A stretch of DNA of 40,233 nt from Gammaproteobacteria bacterium (GCA_012728315.1 JAAYFI010000059.1:1-40233), one strand, 5' to 3'. Numbered from the stretch's first letter, positions 1 to 9,918 are shown. Program-made: numbers and translations. The notes: generated by a model not told the origin, from the sequence alone.

Positions 1-177
1 TACATTGGTGATCTGATTCAGCGCACTGAAGTAGAGTTGTTGAAAACTCCGAACTTGGGTAAAAAATCCCTGACTGAAATCAAGGATGTTTTAGCCTCGC
101 GTGGTCTGTCCCTCGGTATGCGCCTTGATAACTGGCCGCCGGCAAGTTTGAAGAAAGACGATAAGGCTACGGCCTGA
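1..177 (+). CDS. rpoA: RNA polymerase alpha subunit, C-terminal end (partial)
   Basis: The window opens inside a frame encoding 58 residues that end in TGA at 175-177. The visible part is the end of the alpha C-terminal domain, the module that binds UP elements and class I activators: the helix-hairpin-helix segment [16 protein letters not shown] is followed by a [13 protein letters not shown] stretch, both typical of alpha-CTD. The tail (KKDDKATA) is short and charged. The gene lies 44 bp before rplQ, the standard end of the alpha ribosomal-protein operon, which supports the identification. The 5' part is outside the window, so nothing can be said about start or promoter. Confidence 0.96.
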
Positions 178-221
178 TCGCCATTATCACCGAACCCGAG
201 AGTTTGGTAAGGAATTGAATC

Positions 222-608
222 ATGCGTCATCGTAAAAGTGGCCGTCACCTAAGCCGTACCAGCGCCCACCGCAAGGCTATGTTTCAAAACATGGCAGTGT
301 CGCTGTTCGAGCATGAACTGATTAAAACGACACTGCCTAAAGCTAAAGAATTGCGTCGCGTTGCTGAGCCGTTAATTACTTTAGCCAAAGTAGATAGCGT
401 TGCTAACCGTCGTTTAGCATTTGACCGTACTCGCTCAAAAGCAGCAGTTGGTAAATTGTTTAATGATTTAGGTAAGCGTTATGCAACTCGTCAAGGCGGT
501 TATCTGCGCATTTTAAAATGTGGCTTCCGTGCTGGCGATAATGCGCCTATGGCTTATGTTGAACTGGTTGACCGTCCGGTTGCTGGTGAAGTAGAAGTCG
601 CAGAGTAA
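222..608 (+). CDS. rplQ: 50S ribosomal protein L17
   Basis: This encodes 128 residues, the normal length for bacterial L17, a large-subunit protein near the peptide exit tunnel. The N-terminus ([20 protein letters not shown]) and the [28 protein letters not shown] segment are diagnostic of the family. It follows rpoA by 44 bp with an AAGGA-type ribosome site before ATG 222, and is very probably cotranscribed with it as the last gene of the operon. A strong intrinsic terminator follows 15 bp after the stop codon. Nothing unusual is seen. Confidence 0.98.
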   Translation: MRHRKSGRHLSRTSAHRKAMFQNMAVSLFEHELIKTTLPKAKELRRVAEPLITLAKVDSVANRRLAFDRTRSKAAVGKLFNDLGKRYATRQGGYLRILKCGFRAGDNAPMAYVELVDRPVAGEVEVAE

Positions 609-623
609 GCAACACTGCAGTAT

Positions 624-653
624 AAAAAACCGAGCCTTGTGCTCGGTTTTTTT
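624..653 (+). terminator. Intrinsic terminator of the rpoA-rplQ operon
   Basis: CCGAGC (630-635) pairs with GCTCGG (641-646) around the loop CTTGT. Six A precede the stem and seven T follow it (647-653). This is a textbook Rho-independent terminator directly after rplQ. Confidence 0.93.
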
Positions 654-751
654 GTTGGTATAGCAGATTCATAGGATTTAACTATCGTCTAGTTTTGTTC
701 AATTCATTTGGTTCTTGTTATTGCTTTCGTTACTCTCGTAGTCAGTCCATG

Positions 752-767
752 TACAGATCGATCTGTA
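752..767. promoter_or_regulatory. Perfect 16-bp palindrome touching the katA ribosome site
   Basis: TACAGATCGATCTGTA is a perfect inverted repeat. Its last base is the first base of the katA Shine-Dalgarno sequence AGGAGA (767-772). It could be a protein operator or an RNA hairpin limiting access to the ribosome site. I do not recognise it as the site of a known regulator, and the usual OxyR-type spacing is not evident. Confidence 0.5.
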
Positions 768-778
768 GGAGAAGCACC

Positions 779-2230
779 ATGACCGATAAACCAAAACTCA
801 CATCTGTGTCTGGATGTCCTATCGCTAATAACCAAGACAGCTTAACAGCCGGCGCTCGTGGGCCACTGCTACTGCAAGATGTTTGGTTCTTAGAAAAACT
901 AGCCCATTTTGACCGTGAAGTTATACCTGAACGACGTATGCACGCTAAAGGTTCGGGTGCCTTTGGTCGTTTTACCGTAACCCATGATATAACCCAGTAC
1001 ACTAAAGCTGCCCTGTTCAAAGCAGTCGGTCAGCAAACCGATATGTTTGTACGCTTCTCCACCGTCGCCGGTGAACGTGGCGCTGCGGATGCTGAGCGTG
1101 ATATTCGCGGCTTTGCTATGCGCTTTTACACTGAGCAAGGCAACTGGGATTTAGTGGGTAACAACACCCCCGTCTTCTTCTTCCGTGATCCACTGAAATT
1201 CCCTGATTTAAACCATGCGGTGAAGCGTGATCCGCGCACCAATATGCGCAGTGCCACGAATAACTGGGATTTTTGGACTGGTTTGCCTGAAGCATTGCAC
1301 CAAGTCACTATTGTGATGAGTGATCGCGGAATCCCTGCCTCTTACCGTCATATGCATGGCTTTGGTTCGCACACTTTTAGCTTTATTAATGCCAAAAATG
1401 AACGTTATTGGGTCAAGTTTCATTTTAAAACTCAGCAAGGCATTAAAAACCTAACTGACCAAGAAGCGGCTGAGCTGGTGGGTAAGGATCGCGAAAGCTC
1501 GCAGCGTGATTTGTACGAAGCCATTGAGCGCGGTGATTTCCCGCGTTGGACCATGTATGTGCAGATCATGCCGGAAGCGGATGCCGTCAAGGTGCCGTAT
1601 CACCCGTTCGATCTGACTAAAGTCTGGCCAAAAGGTGATTACCCGCTGATTGAAGTGGGTTACTTTGAGCTAAATAAAAACCCTGAGAACTACTTTGCCG
1701 ATGTTGAGCAAGCTGCGTTTAACCCAGCGCATATTGTGCCGGGCATTGGTTTCTCACCAGACCGCATGCTGCAGGGTCGTTTGTTCTCTTATGGTGATGC
1801 CCAGCGCTACCGCTTAGGTGTTAACCATTACCAAATTCCAGTGAACACTCCGCGCTGTCCATATCACAATTATCATCGTGACGGTGCGATGCGTGTGGAT
1901 GGCAACCAAGGTAGCCGTTTGCATTATGAGCCTAATAGCCACGGTGAATGGCAAGAGCAGTCCGACTTCTCTGAACCGCCTTTGGCGCTAGAGGGTGCTG
2001 CGGATCGTTTTGATTACTGGGAGACTGAGCCGGATTACTTTACTCAGCCGGGTAACTTATTCCGCTTAATGACGCCTGAGCAGCAACAGGTGCTGTTTGA
2101 GAATACAGCGCGCAATATGACTGGCGTGCCTGATGCGATTAAAATGAAGCACATTTGCCACTGTATGCAGGCTGATCCTGCTTACGGTAAGGGTGTGGCT
2201 AAGGCATTGGGTATTGAGCTGCCCAAGTAA
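779..2230 (+). CDS. katA: Catalase, small-subunit monofunctional heme type
   Basis: The 483-residue protein decomposes hydrogen peroxide to water and oxygen, and its length matches Pseudomonas KatA. Visible active-site features are the distal His55 ([13 protein letters not shown]), the [21 protein letters not shown] segment, the distal Asn in [14 protein letters not shown] (about 128-129) and the heme-ligand Tyr338 in [14 protein letters not shown]. There is no C-terminal flavodoxin-like extension, so this is not a large-subunit catalase, and no signal peptide is seen. ATG 779 is chosen because AGGAGA sits 6 bp upstream; an upstream in-frame start at 695 would add 28 residues unlike any catalase. 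The gene follows rplQ as in Pseudomonas, but the bacterioferritin gene bfrA, usually next, is absent. Confidence 0.97.
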   Translation: MTDKPKLTSVSGCPIANNQDSLTAGARGPLLLQDVWFLEKLAHFDREVIPERRMHAKGSGAFGRFTVTHDITQYTKAALFKAVGQQTDMFVRFSTVAGERGAADAERDIRGFAMRFYTEQGNWDLVGNNTPVFFFRDPLKFPDLNHAVKRDPRTNMRSATNNWDFWTGLPEALHQVTIVMSDRGIPASYRHMHGFGSHTFSFINAKNERYWVKFHFKTQQGIKNLTDQEAAELVGKDRESSQRDLYEAIERGDFPRWTMYVQIMPEADAVKVPYHPFDLTKVWPKGDYPLIEVGYFELNKNPENYFADVEQAAFNPAHIVPGIGFSPDRMLQGRLFSYGDAQRYRLGVNHYQIPVNTPRCPYHNYHRDGAMRVDGNQGSRLHYEPNSHGEWQEQSDFSEPPLALEGAADRFDYWETEPDYFTQPGNLFRLMTPEQQQVLFENTARNMTGVPDAIKMKHICHCMQADPAYGKGVAKALGIELPK

Positions 2231-2256
2231 GCTGGTAGTGCAGTAGAGAAGGTTAC

Positions 2257-2286
2257 AACAGGGGTCTCAACACTGAGCCCCCTGTT
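2257..2286. terminator. Probable terminator between convergent katA and uvrA
   Basis: A 13-bp stem with one mismatch (arms 2257-2269 and 2274-2286, loop ACAC) lies between the katA and uvrA stop codons. No clear U-run follows on either strand, so it is a probable rather than certain terminator. It could serve both genes. Confidence 0.5.
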
Positions 2287-2295
2287 GCTTAGCGC

Positions 2296-5115
2296 TTAGA
2301 GCTTATCTTTTAAGAAACGACCGGTGTGTGAGATTTCTACAGCGGCGATTTCTTCCGGTGTGCCGGTGGCAATAATTTCACCACCGCCAGAGCCTCCCTC
2401 AGGGCCCAGATCGATAATCCAGTCGGCTGTTTTAATCACATCCAAGTTATGCTCAATCACCACCACGGTATTACCGCGATCACGCAAGCGGTGCAGAACA
2501 TCCAATAACTGCTGGATGTCAGCAAAATGCAAACCTGTGGTTGGCTCATCAAGGATATACAGGGTTTGTCCGGTATCGCGTTTTGATAGCTCGCGGGAGA
2601 GCTTCACCCGCTGCGCTTCACCACCGGAGAGCGTGGTGGCGCTTTGTCCTAAACGGATATATGACAAGCCGACATCAATCAGCGTTTGCAGACGGCGTGC
2701 TAAGGCTGGAATAGGGTCAAAGAAGGTACGTGCTTCTTCGATGGTCATATCCAACACTTCATGAATATTCTTGCCTTTATAGCGAATATCTAAGGTTTCA
2801 CGGTTATAACGCTTTCCGCGACAGGTGTCGCAGGCTACGTAAATGTCTGCTAAGAAGTGCATTTCAACTTTAATCACGCCATCGCCTTGGCAGGCCTCGC
2901 AACGTCCACCCTTAACGTTAAAGGAGAAACGCCCAGGGCTATAACCGCGAGCACGGGATTCAGCGACTCCGGCAAATAACTCACGAATGGGAGTAAAGAT
3001 ACCTGTGTAGGTCGCAGGGTTAGAGCGCGGTGTACGGCCAATTGGGCTTTGGTCAATGTCCACCACTTTATCCAGTTGCTCAACACCTTCTAAGGAGTCG
3101 TAAGGCGCTGCTTCTAGCGTTGTCGCGCCATTAAGCTCAGTGGCCATTAGCGGATACAAAGTGTTGTTGATCAGGGTGGATTTACCCGAGCCCGATACGC
3201 CTGTCACACAGGTGAGCAAGCCCAGTGGCAAGTCTAAATTGACCTGCTTGAGGTTGTTGCCGCGTGCACCATATAAACGCAGCATCTTGTCTGGGTTAAC
3301 TGGCGTGCGTTTGGGCGGATAAGTAATCTGCACAGCCCCCGATAAATACTGACCGGTGAGCGAGGCTGGGTTGGCCATCACCTCCTCAGGCGTGCCTTGT
3401 GCGACGATTTCACCGCCATGCACACCCGCGCCGGGGCCAATATCTACCACGTAGTCGGCCATACGAATGGCGTCCTCATCGTGTTCTACGACAATCACGG
3501 TGTTACCGATTTTGCGCAGATGATCCAAGGTGTTGAGTAGGCGCTCGTTATCGCGCTGGTGTAAGCCGATGGATGGCTCATCAAGGATATACATCACCCC
3601 GACTAAGCCTGCACCAATCTGGCTGGCCAAACGAATGCGCTGCGCTTCACCACCGGAGAGGGTGTCGGCACTGCGATTGAGGGTGAGGTAATTGAGGCCA
3701 ACGTTAACTAAAAACTGTAAGCGTGCACTGATTTCTTTGAGAATCTTTTCCGCAATTTCGCCCCGCTTGCCGGGCAAGCTGAGCGTGGAAAAATACGCAA
3801 AAGCCTCGCCAATAGGCATGGCGGTAATTTCAGGTAAGGTTTTTTCACCAACCCACACATGACGTGCCTCGCGGCGCAAACGTGTGCCGGAGCAATCAGG
3901 GCAGGACTGGGTGCTTAAATACTTACCCAGTTCTTCTCGCACAGTATTGGACTCGGTTTCACGGTAGCGACGCTCCAGATTCGGCACTATGCCTTCAAAT
4001 GGGTGTTTGCGTTTAACAATGTCGCCACGGTCATTGAGGTACCGGAACTCAATCTCAGTTGTGCCGGTGCCGTGCAAAATAAGCTGCTGGGTAGTGTTAT
4101 CGAGGGCCTTAAACGGGGTTTCTAAGCTGAAACCATAATGCTGCGCCAATGAGTTGAGCATTTGGAAATAGTAGACATTGCGCCGATCCCAGCCGCGTAT
4201 CGCCCCTTCGGCTAAAGTGAGTTCAGCGTTGACTAAGCGCTTGGTATCGAAAAACTGCTTAACACCGAGGCCATCACAGCTTGGGCAAGCGCCGGCGGGG
4301 TTGTTAAAGGAGAACAGCTTAGGTTCCAGCTCGCTAATCGCATGGCCGCAATGTGGGCAAGCAAAACGGGCGGAAAACACCATTTCTTCGCTGCCGTCAT
4401 CATCCATTGAGGCCACTAAGGCGATGCCATCGGTTAAACGCAACGCTGTTTCAAAGGATTCTGCTAAGCGCTGGGCTAAGTCATCGCGGACTTTAAAGCG
4501 GTCCACCACCACATCGATTGAATGTTTCTTCTGTTTGTCCAGTTTGGGCACTTCGTCTATTTCATAGAGGGTGCCATTGACGCGGACGCGGACAAAACCT
4601 TGCGCGCGCATTTCATCAAAAACGGATAAGTGCTCACCTTTGCGCTCACGTACGACAGGAGCAAGGAGCATTAATCGAGTGTCGGGTTCGCGCCCTAGCA
4701 CCAAATCAACCATTTGGCTGACCGTTTGTGCTTCCAATGGCACGTGGTGATCAGGGCAATGTGGAATACCGGCGCGGGCATAAAGCAAACGCAAGTAATC
4801 GTAAATCTCAGTAATGGTGCCCACGGTTGAACGTGGATTATGTGAGGTCGATTTTTGTTCGATGGAAATGGCAGGCGACAAACCTTCGATGGTGTCGACA
4901 TCAGGTTTTTCCATCATGGATAAGAATTGCCGTGCATAAGCGGATAAAGATTCCACATAACGGCGTTGGCCTTCGGCATATAAAGTATCGAAGGCTAATG
5001 ATGACTTTCCTGAGCCGGATAACCCTGTGATGACAATAAGTTTGTTTCTGGGTAAATCAAGATCAATATTTTTTAAATTGTGGGTGCGAGCCCCACGAAC
5101 TACGATGGTATCCAC
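2296..5115 (-). CDS. uvrA: Excinuclease ABC subunit A
   Basis: This 939-residue protein is the damage-recognition ATPase of nucleotide excision repair; it loads UvrB at lesions. Two ABC ATPase modules are visible: Walker [10 protein letters not shown] (31-39) and GVSGSGKST (about 639-647), each with an LSGGEAQR signature and a YILDEP Walker B. Two zinc fingers are present, CPHCGH...CPSCDG in the first half and CEACQGDG...CDTCRGKR in the second. Length equals that of E. coli UvrA (940). The start [17 protein letters not shown] is the conserved family N-terminus. It is divergent from the MFS gene at 5222, as in Pseudomonas. I found no convincing LexA box in the 106-bp gap. Confidence 0.98.
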   Translation of the reverse strand: MDTIVVRGARTHNLKNIDLDLPRNKLIVITGLSGSGKSSLAFDTLYAEGQRRYVESLSAYARQFLSMMEKPDVDTIEGLSPAISIEQKSTSHNPRSTVGTITEIYDYLRLLYARAGIPHCPDHHVPLEAQTVSQMVDLVLGREPDTRLMLLAPVVRERKGEHLSVFDEMRAQGFVRVRVNGTLYEIDEVPKLDKQKKHSIDVVVDRFKVRDDLAQRLAESFETALRLTDGIALVASMDDDGSEEMVFSARFACPHCGHAISELEPKLFSFNNPAGACPSCDGLGVKQFFDTKRLVNAELTLAEGAIRGWDRRNVYYFQMLNSLAQHYGFSLETPFKALDNTTQQLILHGTGTTEIEFRYLNDRGDIVKRKHPFEGIVPNLERRYRETESNTVREELGKYLSTQSCPDCSGTRLRREARHVWVGEKTLPEITAMPIGEAFAYFSTLSLPGKRGEIAEKILKEISARLQFLVNVGLNYLTLNRSADTLSGGEAQRIRLASQIGAGLVGVMYILDEPSIGLHQRDNERLLNTLDHLRKIGNTVIVVEHDEDAIRMADYVVDIGPGAGVHGGEIVAQGTPEEVMANPASLTGQYLSGAVQITYPPKRTPVNPDKMLRLYGARGNNLKQVNLDLPLGLLTCVTGVSGSGKSTLINNTLYPLMATELNGATTLEAAPYDSLEGVEQLDKVVDIDQSPIGRTPRSNPATYTGIFTPIRELFAGVAESRARGYSPGRFSFNVKGGRCEACQGDGVIKVEMHFLADIYVACDTCRGKRYNRETLDIRYKGKNIHEVLDMTIEEARTFFDPIPALARRLQTLIDVGLSYIRLGQSATTLSGGEAQRVKLSRELSKRDTGQTLYILDEPTTGLHFADIQQLLDVLHRLRDRGNTVVVIEHNLDVIKTADWIIDLGPEGGSGGGEIIATGTPEEIAAVEISHTGRFLKDKL

Positions 5116-5221
5116 TGCATTCCTCGCGTTGCGAGTGTAAAGGACTGAGTATACGGGTTAGAGGGATGCTGCGGCAAAGTCTTCTGCCTGTTAGAATTAC
5201 GCCTCTATTTGGGGAGGTGTC

Positions 5222-6589
5222 ATGCACGATCATACTAGTGATGCAATGAACGCTCAGGAACGGCGCGCTACCAGTGCCTTATCGCTGGTTTTTGCTTTTC
5301 GTATGCTGGGTATGTTTATGGTGTTGCCGGTTCTGGCAACTTATGGACAAGCGTTGTCTGGCGCCACACCTTTTTTGTTGGGTTTGGCAATTGGCGCATA
5401 CGGCCTGACTCAAGCTGTGCTGCAGATTCCCTTTGGTATGTTGTCTGATCGTTTTGGTCGACTACCCATTATTTATATAGGCTTGTTGATTTTTGCTGCC
5501 GGCAGTGTGGTGGCGGGGTTGTCAGATTCGGTCTGGGGGGTGATTGCAGGACGCGTGCTGCAAGGTGCCGGAGCGATTTCTGCGGCGGTGATGGCGCTGC
5601 TATCGGATTTAACCCGTGAGCAGCATCGCACCAAAGCCATGGCGGTCATTGGTATCAGTATTGGCCTCTCGTTTGCGGTGGCTATGGTGGTTGGGCCTCT
5701 GGTAACCCGTGCGTTTGGTTTGTCTGGGTTATTTTGGTTTACTGCAGCGATGGCGGTATTAGGGATAGTGATTATTGCCTTAGGCGTGCCTAAGCCAAAG
5801 GTGCAGTTGCAGCATCGAGAATCGGGTGTCGCCCGAGCCGCTTTCGCGTCAACTTTGCGCAATAGCGCTTTATTGCGTTTAGATTTCGGTATTTTTGTCT
5901 TGCACGCCTTGCTGATGGCCAGTTTTATTGCGCTGCCATTGACCTTGGTGGAGCAGGGTGGTTTACCGAAGGAAGAGCATTGGTGGGTTTATCTGGTTGC
6001 GCTATTCATTGGCTTTTTTGCCATGCTGCCGTTTATTATCTATGGTGAAAAACAACGCCAGATGAAGCGGGTTTTTCTCGGTGCAATCGGCGTTTTATTA
6101 CTCAGTGAGTTATTTTTTTGGTGGTTTGCCCACAGCTTAAGTTTGCTGGTGGTGGGTACCGTAGTTTTCTTTACCGCGTTTAATTTATTGGAAGCGACCT
6201 TGCCGTCGTTAATCAGTAAAGTTGCACCAGCAGGGGCGAAAGGTACAGCTATGGGAGTGTACTCCACCAGTCAGTTCTTAGGAGCTGCTTTAGGTGGGAT
6301 GTTGGGTGGTTGGCTATTTGGTATGGGTGGTGCGTCCGTCGTTTTTGCCGGTTGTGCAGCACTTGCAGCACTCTGGCTGTTTTTTGCTGCTAATATGCAA
6401 GAGCCGCCTTATGTCACAAGTGTGCGGTTGCCGGTATCCCCAGCGGCCATGCAAGAGACTCAATGGTTGACGGCGTTAAGCTCGCAAGCGGGTGTGATGG
6501 ACGCTGTATTGGTGGCAGAGGAAGCTGCTGTTTATGTGAAATTTGATACGCAAGTGATCGATCGTGCTTCTATTGAAAGCTACCTTTAA
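5222..6589 (+). CDS. YajR-like major facilitator superfamily transporter
   Basis: The 455-residue membrane protein has the 12-helix MFS layout with the cytoplasmic loop motif GMLSDRFGRLP between TM2 and TM3 and GRVLQGAGAISAAVMALLSDLTRE in the drug/proton antiporter style. After the last membrane helix (about residue 395) there is a soluble tail ending in DAVLVAEEAAVYVKFDTQVID. This resembles the ferredoxin-like YAM domain of E. coli YajR, whose length (454) is almost the same. GGGGAGGTG just before ATG 5222 supports the start; an in-frame ATG at 5246 is less well placed. It lies between uvrA and ssb, a conserved Pseudomonas order. The substrate is unknown. Confidence 0.88.
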   Translation: MHDHTSDAMNAQERRATSALSLVFAFRMLGMFMVLPVLATYGQALSGATPFLLGLAIGAYGLTQAVLQIPFGMLSDRFGRLPIIYIGLLIFAAGSVVAGLSDSVWGVIAGRVLQGAGAISAAVMALLSDLTREQHRTKAMAVIGISIGLSFAVAMVVGPLVTRAFGLSGLFWFTAAMAVLGIVIIALGVPKPKVQLQHRESGVARAAFASTLRNSALLRLDFGIFVLHALLMASFIALPLTLVEQGGLPKEEHWWVYLVALFIGFFAMLPFIIYGEKQRQMKRVFLGAIGVLLLSELFFWWFAHSLSLLVVGTVVFFTAFNLLEATLPSLISKVAPAGAKGTAMGVYSTSQFLGAALGGMLGGWLFGMGGASVVFAGCAALAALWLFFAANMQEPPYVTSVRLPVSPAAMQETQWLTALSSQAGVMDAVLVAEEAAVYVKFDTQVIDRASIESYL

Positions 6590-6622
6590 GTCACTTGGCG
6601 TGCTGACCGTTTGGAGAGAAAT

Positions 6623-7114
6623 ATGGCTCGTGGAATTAACAAAGTAATTTTGATTGGTAATTTGGGTGCGGATCCGGATACACGTTATTTGCCCAATGGC
6701 AATGCGGTTGCCAATATAACCCTGGCAACCAGTGACAGCTGGCGTGATAAGCAAACTGGACAAATGCAAGAACGTACGGAATGGCACCGTGTGGTGTTCT
6801 TTGGCAAGTTGGCAGAAATTGTTGGTCAGTATTTGCGCAAAGGTTCAAAAATTTATATTGAAGGCCGTCTACAAACGCGCGAGTGGGAAAAAGATGGCAT
6901 CAAGCGCTACACCACAGAAGTTGTGGTGGATATGGGCGGTACCATGCAAATGCTGGATGGTCGTGGTGATAATGAGGGCGGTCGTCCGTCAGCGCCACCG
7001 CGTCAGCCACAGTCTCAGCCGTCGCAACCAGCACAGCGTCCAGCACCGAGCGTTCAGCATGACGCCCAGCCTGCACCGGATTACGATAGTTTTGATGATG
7101 ATATTCCGTTCTAG
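6623..7114 (+). CDS. ssb: Single-stranded DNA-binding protein
   Basis: The 163-residue SSB binds single-stranded DNA during replication, repair and recombination. The OB-fold occupies about residues 1-110 ([19 protein letters not shown] at the N-terminus, [25 protein letters not shown]). A Pro/Gln-rich linker follows, and the acidic tip DSFDDDIPF, which docks partner proteins, ends the protein. ATG 6623 is preferred: GGAGAG lies 5-10 bp upstream and family members start MARGxNKVI. A TTG at 6611 would add only MERN. It follows the MFS gene by 33 bp and may be partly cotranscribed with it. Confidence 0.97.
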   Translation: MARGINKVILIGNLGADPDTRYLPNGNAVANITLATSDSWRDKQTGQMQERTEWHRVVFFGKLAEIVGQYLRKGSKIYIEGRLQTREWEKDGIKRYTTEVVVDMGGTMQMLDGRGDNEGGRPSAPPRQPQSQPSQPAQRPAPSVQHDAQPAPDYDSFDDDIPF

Positions 7115-7123
7115 CGATAACCA

Positions 7124-7167
7124 GCAGCAATAAAAAGCCCCGCAGATGCGGGGCTTTTTATTGCTGC
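7124..7167. terminator. Strong terminator after ssb
   Basis: A perfect 20-bp stem (arms 7124-7143 and 7148-7167, loop AGAT) has a GCCCCGC core flanked by A5 and T5 runs. The symmetry lets it act in both directions, though the autotransporter on the minus strand also has a nearer hairpin. Confidence 0.92.
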
Positions 7168-7210
7168 AATATATATTGCAGCGGATCCAACTGTGTTATT
7201 TCTCGCTAAC

Positions 7211-7243
7211 TTTACCACCAGCGACTGAGTCACTGCTGGTAAA
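7211..7243 (-). terminator. Imperfect hairpin after the autotransporter gene
   Basis: The segment reads as an inverted repeat of about 16-bp arms with two mismatches centred on GACTGAGTC, 22 bp beyond the stop codon of the minus-strand autotransporter. There is no U-run, so it may only stabilise the mRNA end. The strong stem at 7124-7167 lies beyond it. Confidence 0.4.
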
Positions 7244-7265
7244 GAAGAGGGTATTAGCCTTTCAC

Positions 7266-9596
7266 TTAAAAGCGAACTGCTGCACCTAACTGGAAACGAT
7301 TTTGGTTGTAATCAGCGTTTTTGAATGTGCCTTCATAACTTGCTGACAACTCAACAGGTAAACCAGCGGCAGTTACAAAGCTACCCATTACACCAATGCT
7401 TGCACGCATATATTTGTCATCATACGAATCAAGTGGTGTAGTGAACGCGAAGGTGCCATTGTTAAAGCTAGTGGCAACGCTTGCGCGGCTATCTTTAAAC
7501 TCTTTTACCCAGTGAACGTTGGCGAAAGGCTCGATCATGCCTTTGTTCAATGTCAGTGGCAGGCTAGCTTGGCCGCCTAACCATAGAGTTTGCGATTTGA
7601 ACTTCATATCGTCGACGTTCATAGACAGTACGCCAGCATTTTTCTCGTTATAGCCATCAACTTTCAGGTCATGCCAGTGGTACTGAACACTAGGGCCAAT
7701 AATCAGCGGTTCAAGGTCAAAGTTGTAACCTGTTTTAGCTGCGAAGCTCCACTGAGTACCGTCAGTGCTGCTTTTTGCTTTACGGTTCAAATCGCCAATG
7801 GCGATAGTACGATCATTGTCGAAATCAAGCCAAGTATGACCAGCGGCAATGTCAGCGAATAAACCTGTACGCTCACCGTATGTACCGTAAGCCATTACTG
7901 AGTAACCTTTAGCATCAAGCTCACCACGGTGATCATCGATGTCCGCTTTGTTTTTACCGTAGCTTAATGCAGCACCAGCACGCAGGTTATCATCGATTAG
8001 GTAGTCAGCACCCATTACAAATGTGTAACCGTTGTAATCAGAACCAATGCCGTTCTGGCTGCTTTTGATATCACCAGTTGATACAGAAGCTGACATAAAT
8101 GTAGTCAGTTTGTCATTCACCTGAACCGCGCTGTTACCGTTGTTAGCCAGCATTGATGCTGCATCTTCTGCTGTAGTTGCAGAGCCACCCATCTCGCTTG
8201 CTGCAACAGAATGGCTATTACGTAGGTTACCTAGACTGCGGCCATTGTTTAGATGTTGCAGAACCAGTTCAATTTGGTCACGGCCAATCAATTGTGCTTG
8301 AGTACCGTAGTTACGCAGGTAGCTTGTACCGGCGCGTTCAATGCCTTGCTGAGTCGCTCCTGCTGTAGGTAAGCCATTTAGCGCAGCTAGGACTTCTTTA
8401 AACTCCTCTTGCATGGCTTTAGATTCAGCGCTCATTCCCGCTTTAGTGCCAGCTTCAGCTGTTTGGTCGTAGAATAAGAAGGGTATTTCAGCAGTGTCTA
8501 GAGCAGCTGCAACAGCGAGCTGGTAGTCAGTTTGTGCGGCAGTAACGATATTTGAGAACTTTGGCACGAAGCGTACGGTAATTTGATTACCGTTCAAGTC
8601 ATCGCCAATGTCGAACGAATAGTTCAGGTTAACGTTAGACAGGTCCTCAATGGTGTCGAGCGAATACCTTTCGTCCTTTAATAGAGCATCAACCTCAGAT
8701 TGAGCAACTATGTTACCTTCTTCGTTAATCCACAGATTGCCTGCTTTCCAGTAAACCAAAGCAGGGTCATCACCTGAACCGTCATCAAAAACTAGCGAGA
8801 CTGGTACTTGGTTGCGCGAAAGCAGACCGTTACCAAACAGCGCCTGGTAATCATCGCCGAAAATGGCTGATGCTGTCAGAGTGTCAGAACCCTTGCCATC
8901 AGCAGCGCCTTCGTCTGTGAAAATAAAGCCAGCCTGCTCAAGAGAGAAATAACCAATCCCTTCCTCGCCTCTGTCTTGTCCACCTTTACCAAACAAACCA
9001 GACGGTAAGTTCACCCGTTGTAGTGGGTCTTGACCATCAACACCGCCACTACCAGCCCATTCTGCGGCTTTAGCAGAAAGTGCTTTAACCTGGTCCATAC
9101 TCAGTTCGATGCCGCTATCTTGAGCGCGAACAAAATTGCTACCAGTGCCCGTACCGAGCTGAATATCAAAACCGGTCATACGCGCATTGGTTTTATTGGT
9201 CAGCTTGCCAAAGTTAAAGTACTCTGTTTTACTACCTGATGATTTAACATTGTAAACAGTATCGAAGGCGTTTCTGCCGGTGAGGTTGTTCTTTACACGT
9301 TTGCCTGAGCCTTGTTCGCTATCACAAACTGCATCGTTGTTAGCCATTAAGCAGTTTGGCACTTTGTTCGGCGAAAAGCCGTTTTCTGATTTAAAATCAT
9401 CGTTATTGAGGCTGGTAGTCACAGCCTTGATGCCAGGTGCTAGCACGTTCTCATCCGCGTCGACAAGAATGTATCCATCACCTACACCGCCCTCAAAAGA
9501 GATAACTTCTGCTGCTGATACCTGAGCTGATAATGCTGGCAACAACGCAATAGCTAGGGCTAATTTTGTGTATTTCATATTTATTGGCAGTTTCAT
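7266..9596 (-). CDS. Autotransporter with C-terminal beta-barrel (type Va)
   Basis: The 776-residue protein starts with a Sec signal (MKYTKLALAIALLPALSAQVSAAE after a short MKLPIN lead). GGAAGA 5 bp before ATG 9596 supports the longer start over the internal ATG. Residues about 30-400 form the passenger, which contains many GTGTGS, GSGDD and similar Gly/Asp stretches and lacks visible beta-helix repeats. Its KRVKNNLTGRNAFDTVYNV and YFNFGKLTN segments recall proteins annotated as choice-of-anchor F family; that link is from memory and uncertain. Residues about 500-776 form the autotransporter barrel and end in FQLGAAVRF, a terminal-Phe membrane insertion signal. Function is unknown; adhesion or surface binding is possible. 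Two operator-like repeats upstream suggest regulation. Confidence 0.87.
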   Translation of the reverse strand: MKLPINMKYTKLALAIALLPALSAQVSAAEVISFEGGVGDGYILVDADENVLAPGIKAVTTSLNNDDFKSENGFSPNKVPNCLMANNDAVCDSEQGSGKRVKNNLTGRNAFDTVYNVKSSGSKTEYFNFGKLTNKTNARMTGFDIQLGTGTGSNFVRAQDSGIELSMDQVKALSAKAAEWAGSGGVDGQDPLQRVNLPSGLFGKGGQDRGEEGIGYFSLEQAGFIFTDEGAADGKGSDTLTASAIFGDDYQALFGNGLLSRNQVPVSLVFDDGSGDDPALVYWKAGNLWINEEGNIVAQSEVDALLKDERYSLDTIEDLSNVNLNYSFDIGDDLNGNQITVRFVPKFSNIVTAAQTDYQLAVAAALDTAEIPFLFYDQTAEAGTKAGMSAESKAMQEEFKEVLAALNGLPTAGATQQGIERAGTSYLRNYGTQAQLIGRDQIELVLQHLNNGRSLGNLRNSHSVAASEMGGSATTAEDAASMLANNGNSAVQVNDKLTTFMSASVSTGDIKSSQNGIGSDYNGYTFVMGADYLIDDNLRAGAALSYGKNKADIDDHRGELDAKGYSVMAYGTYGERTGLFADIAAGHTWLDFDNDRTIAIGDLNRKAKSSTDGTQWSFAAKTGYNFDLEPLIIGPSVQYHWHDLKVDGYNEKNAGVLSMNVDDMKFKSQTLWLGGQASLPLTLNKGMIEPFANVHWVKEFKDSRASVATSFNNGTFAFTTPLDSYDDKYMRASIGVMGSFVTAAGLPVELSASYEGTFKNADYNQNRFQLGAAVRF

Positions 9597-9650
9597 ATTT
9601 TTCTTCCGTAACGAACTCTAGTATTTAAATAGAACGATTGAGAATAATAA

Positions 9651-9712
9651 TTCATTTCAAATGAGAATTAATTCCTTTTAAGTCTGAAGTTAGCTTCATT
9701 TCAAATGAGAAT
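9651..9712 (-). promoter_or_regulatory. Twin operator-like repeat, possibly Fur-type
   Basis: The 18-bp sequence TTCATTTCAAATGAGAAT occurs exactly twice, at 9651-9668 and 9695-9712, 44 bp apart start to start (about four helical turns). Each copy contains the perfect inverted repeat TCATTTCAAATGA. The AAATGAGAAT part followed by AT-rich sequence resembles one half of a Fur box. The sites lie 55-116 bp before the autotransporter start, where a repressor would block transcription. Which regulator binds is inference. Confidence 0.6.
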
Positions 9713-9918
9713 CAGTACTCTTTTAAAATGCTGTCGTGATAGGCAGTGTTTACAATTTATTAATATAAATTCACATTAAGTATTGCATGATATTTTATGT
9801 GAAGTCTATATATTGTGCGAAAGAATATGATTTTTGTGATCGTTGTCGGGAACTAAAGTTGATTTTTGTGAATTAAGGGTTTGGTAAGTGCTGGTTTGAG
9901 GGTGTTTAAAAAAATAAT

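Noticed and set aside
695..778. N-terminal extension of katA by 28 residues
   Set aside because: The extension crosses the palindrome and the ribosome site and does not resemble any catalase N-terminus; ATG 779 has an ideal Shine-Dalgarno.
2324..2764. Plus-strand frame opposite uvrA, as well as similar long antisense frames opposite hslU, cadA and argS
   Set aside because: They are shadows of strongly coding minus-strand genes, with no ribosome site or recognisable domain.
5116..5221. Possible LexA box between uvrA and the MFS gene
   Set aside because: CTGAGTATACGGGTTA has one half-site only; no CTG-N10-CAG match is present.
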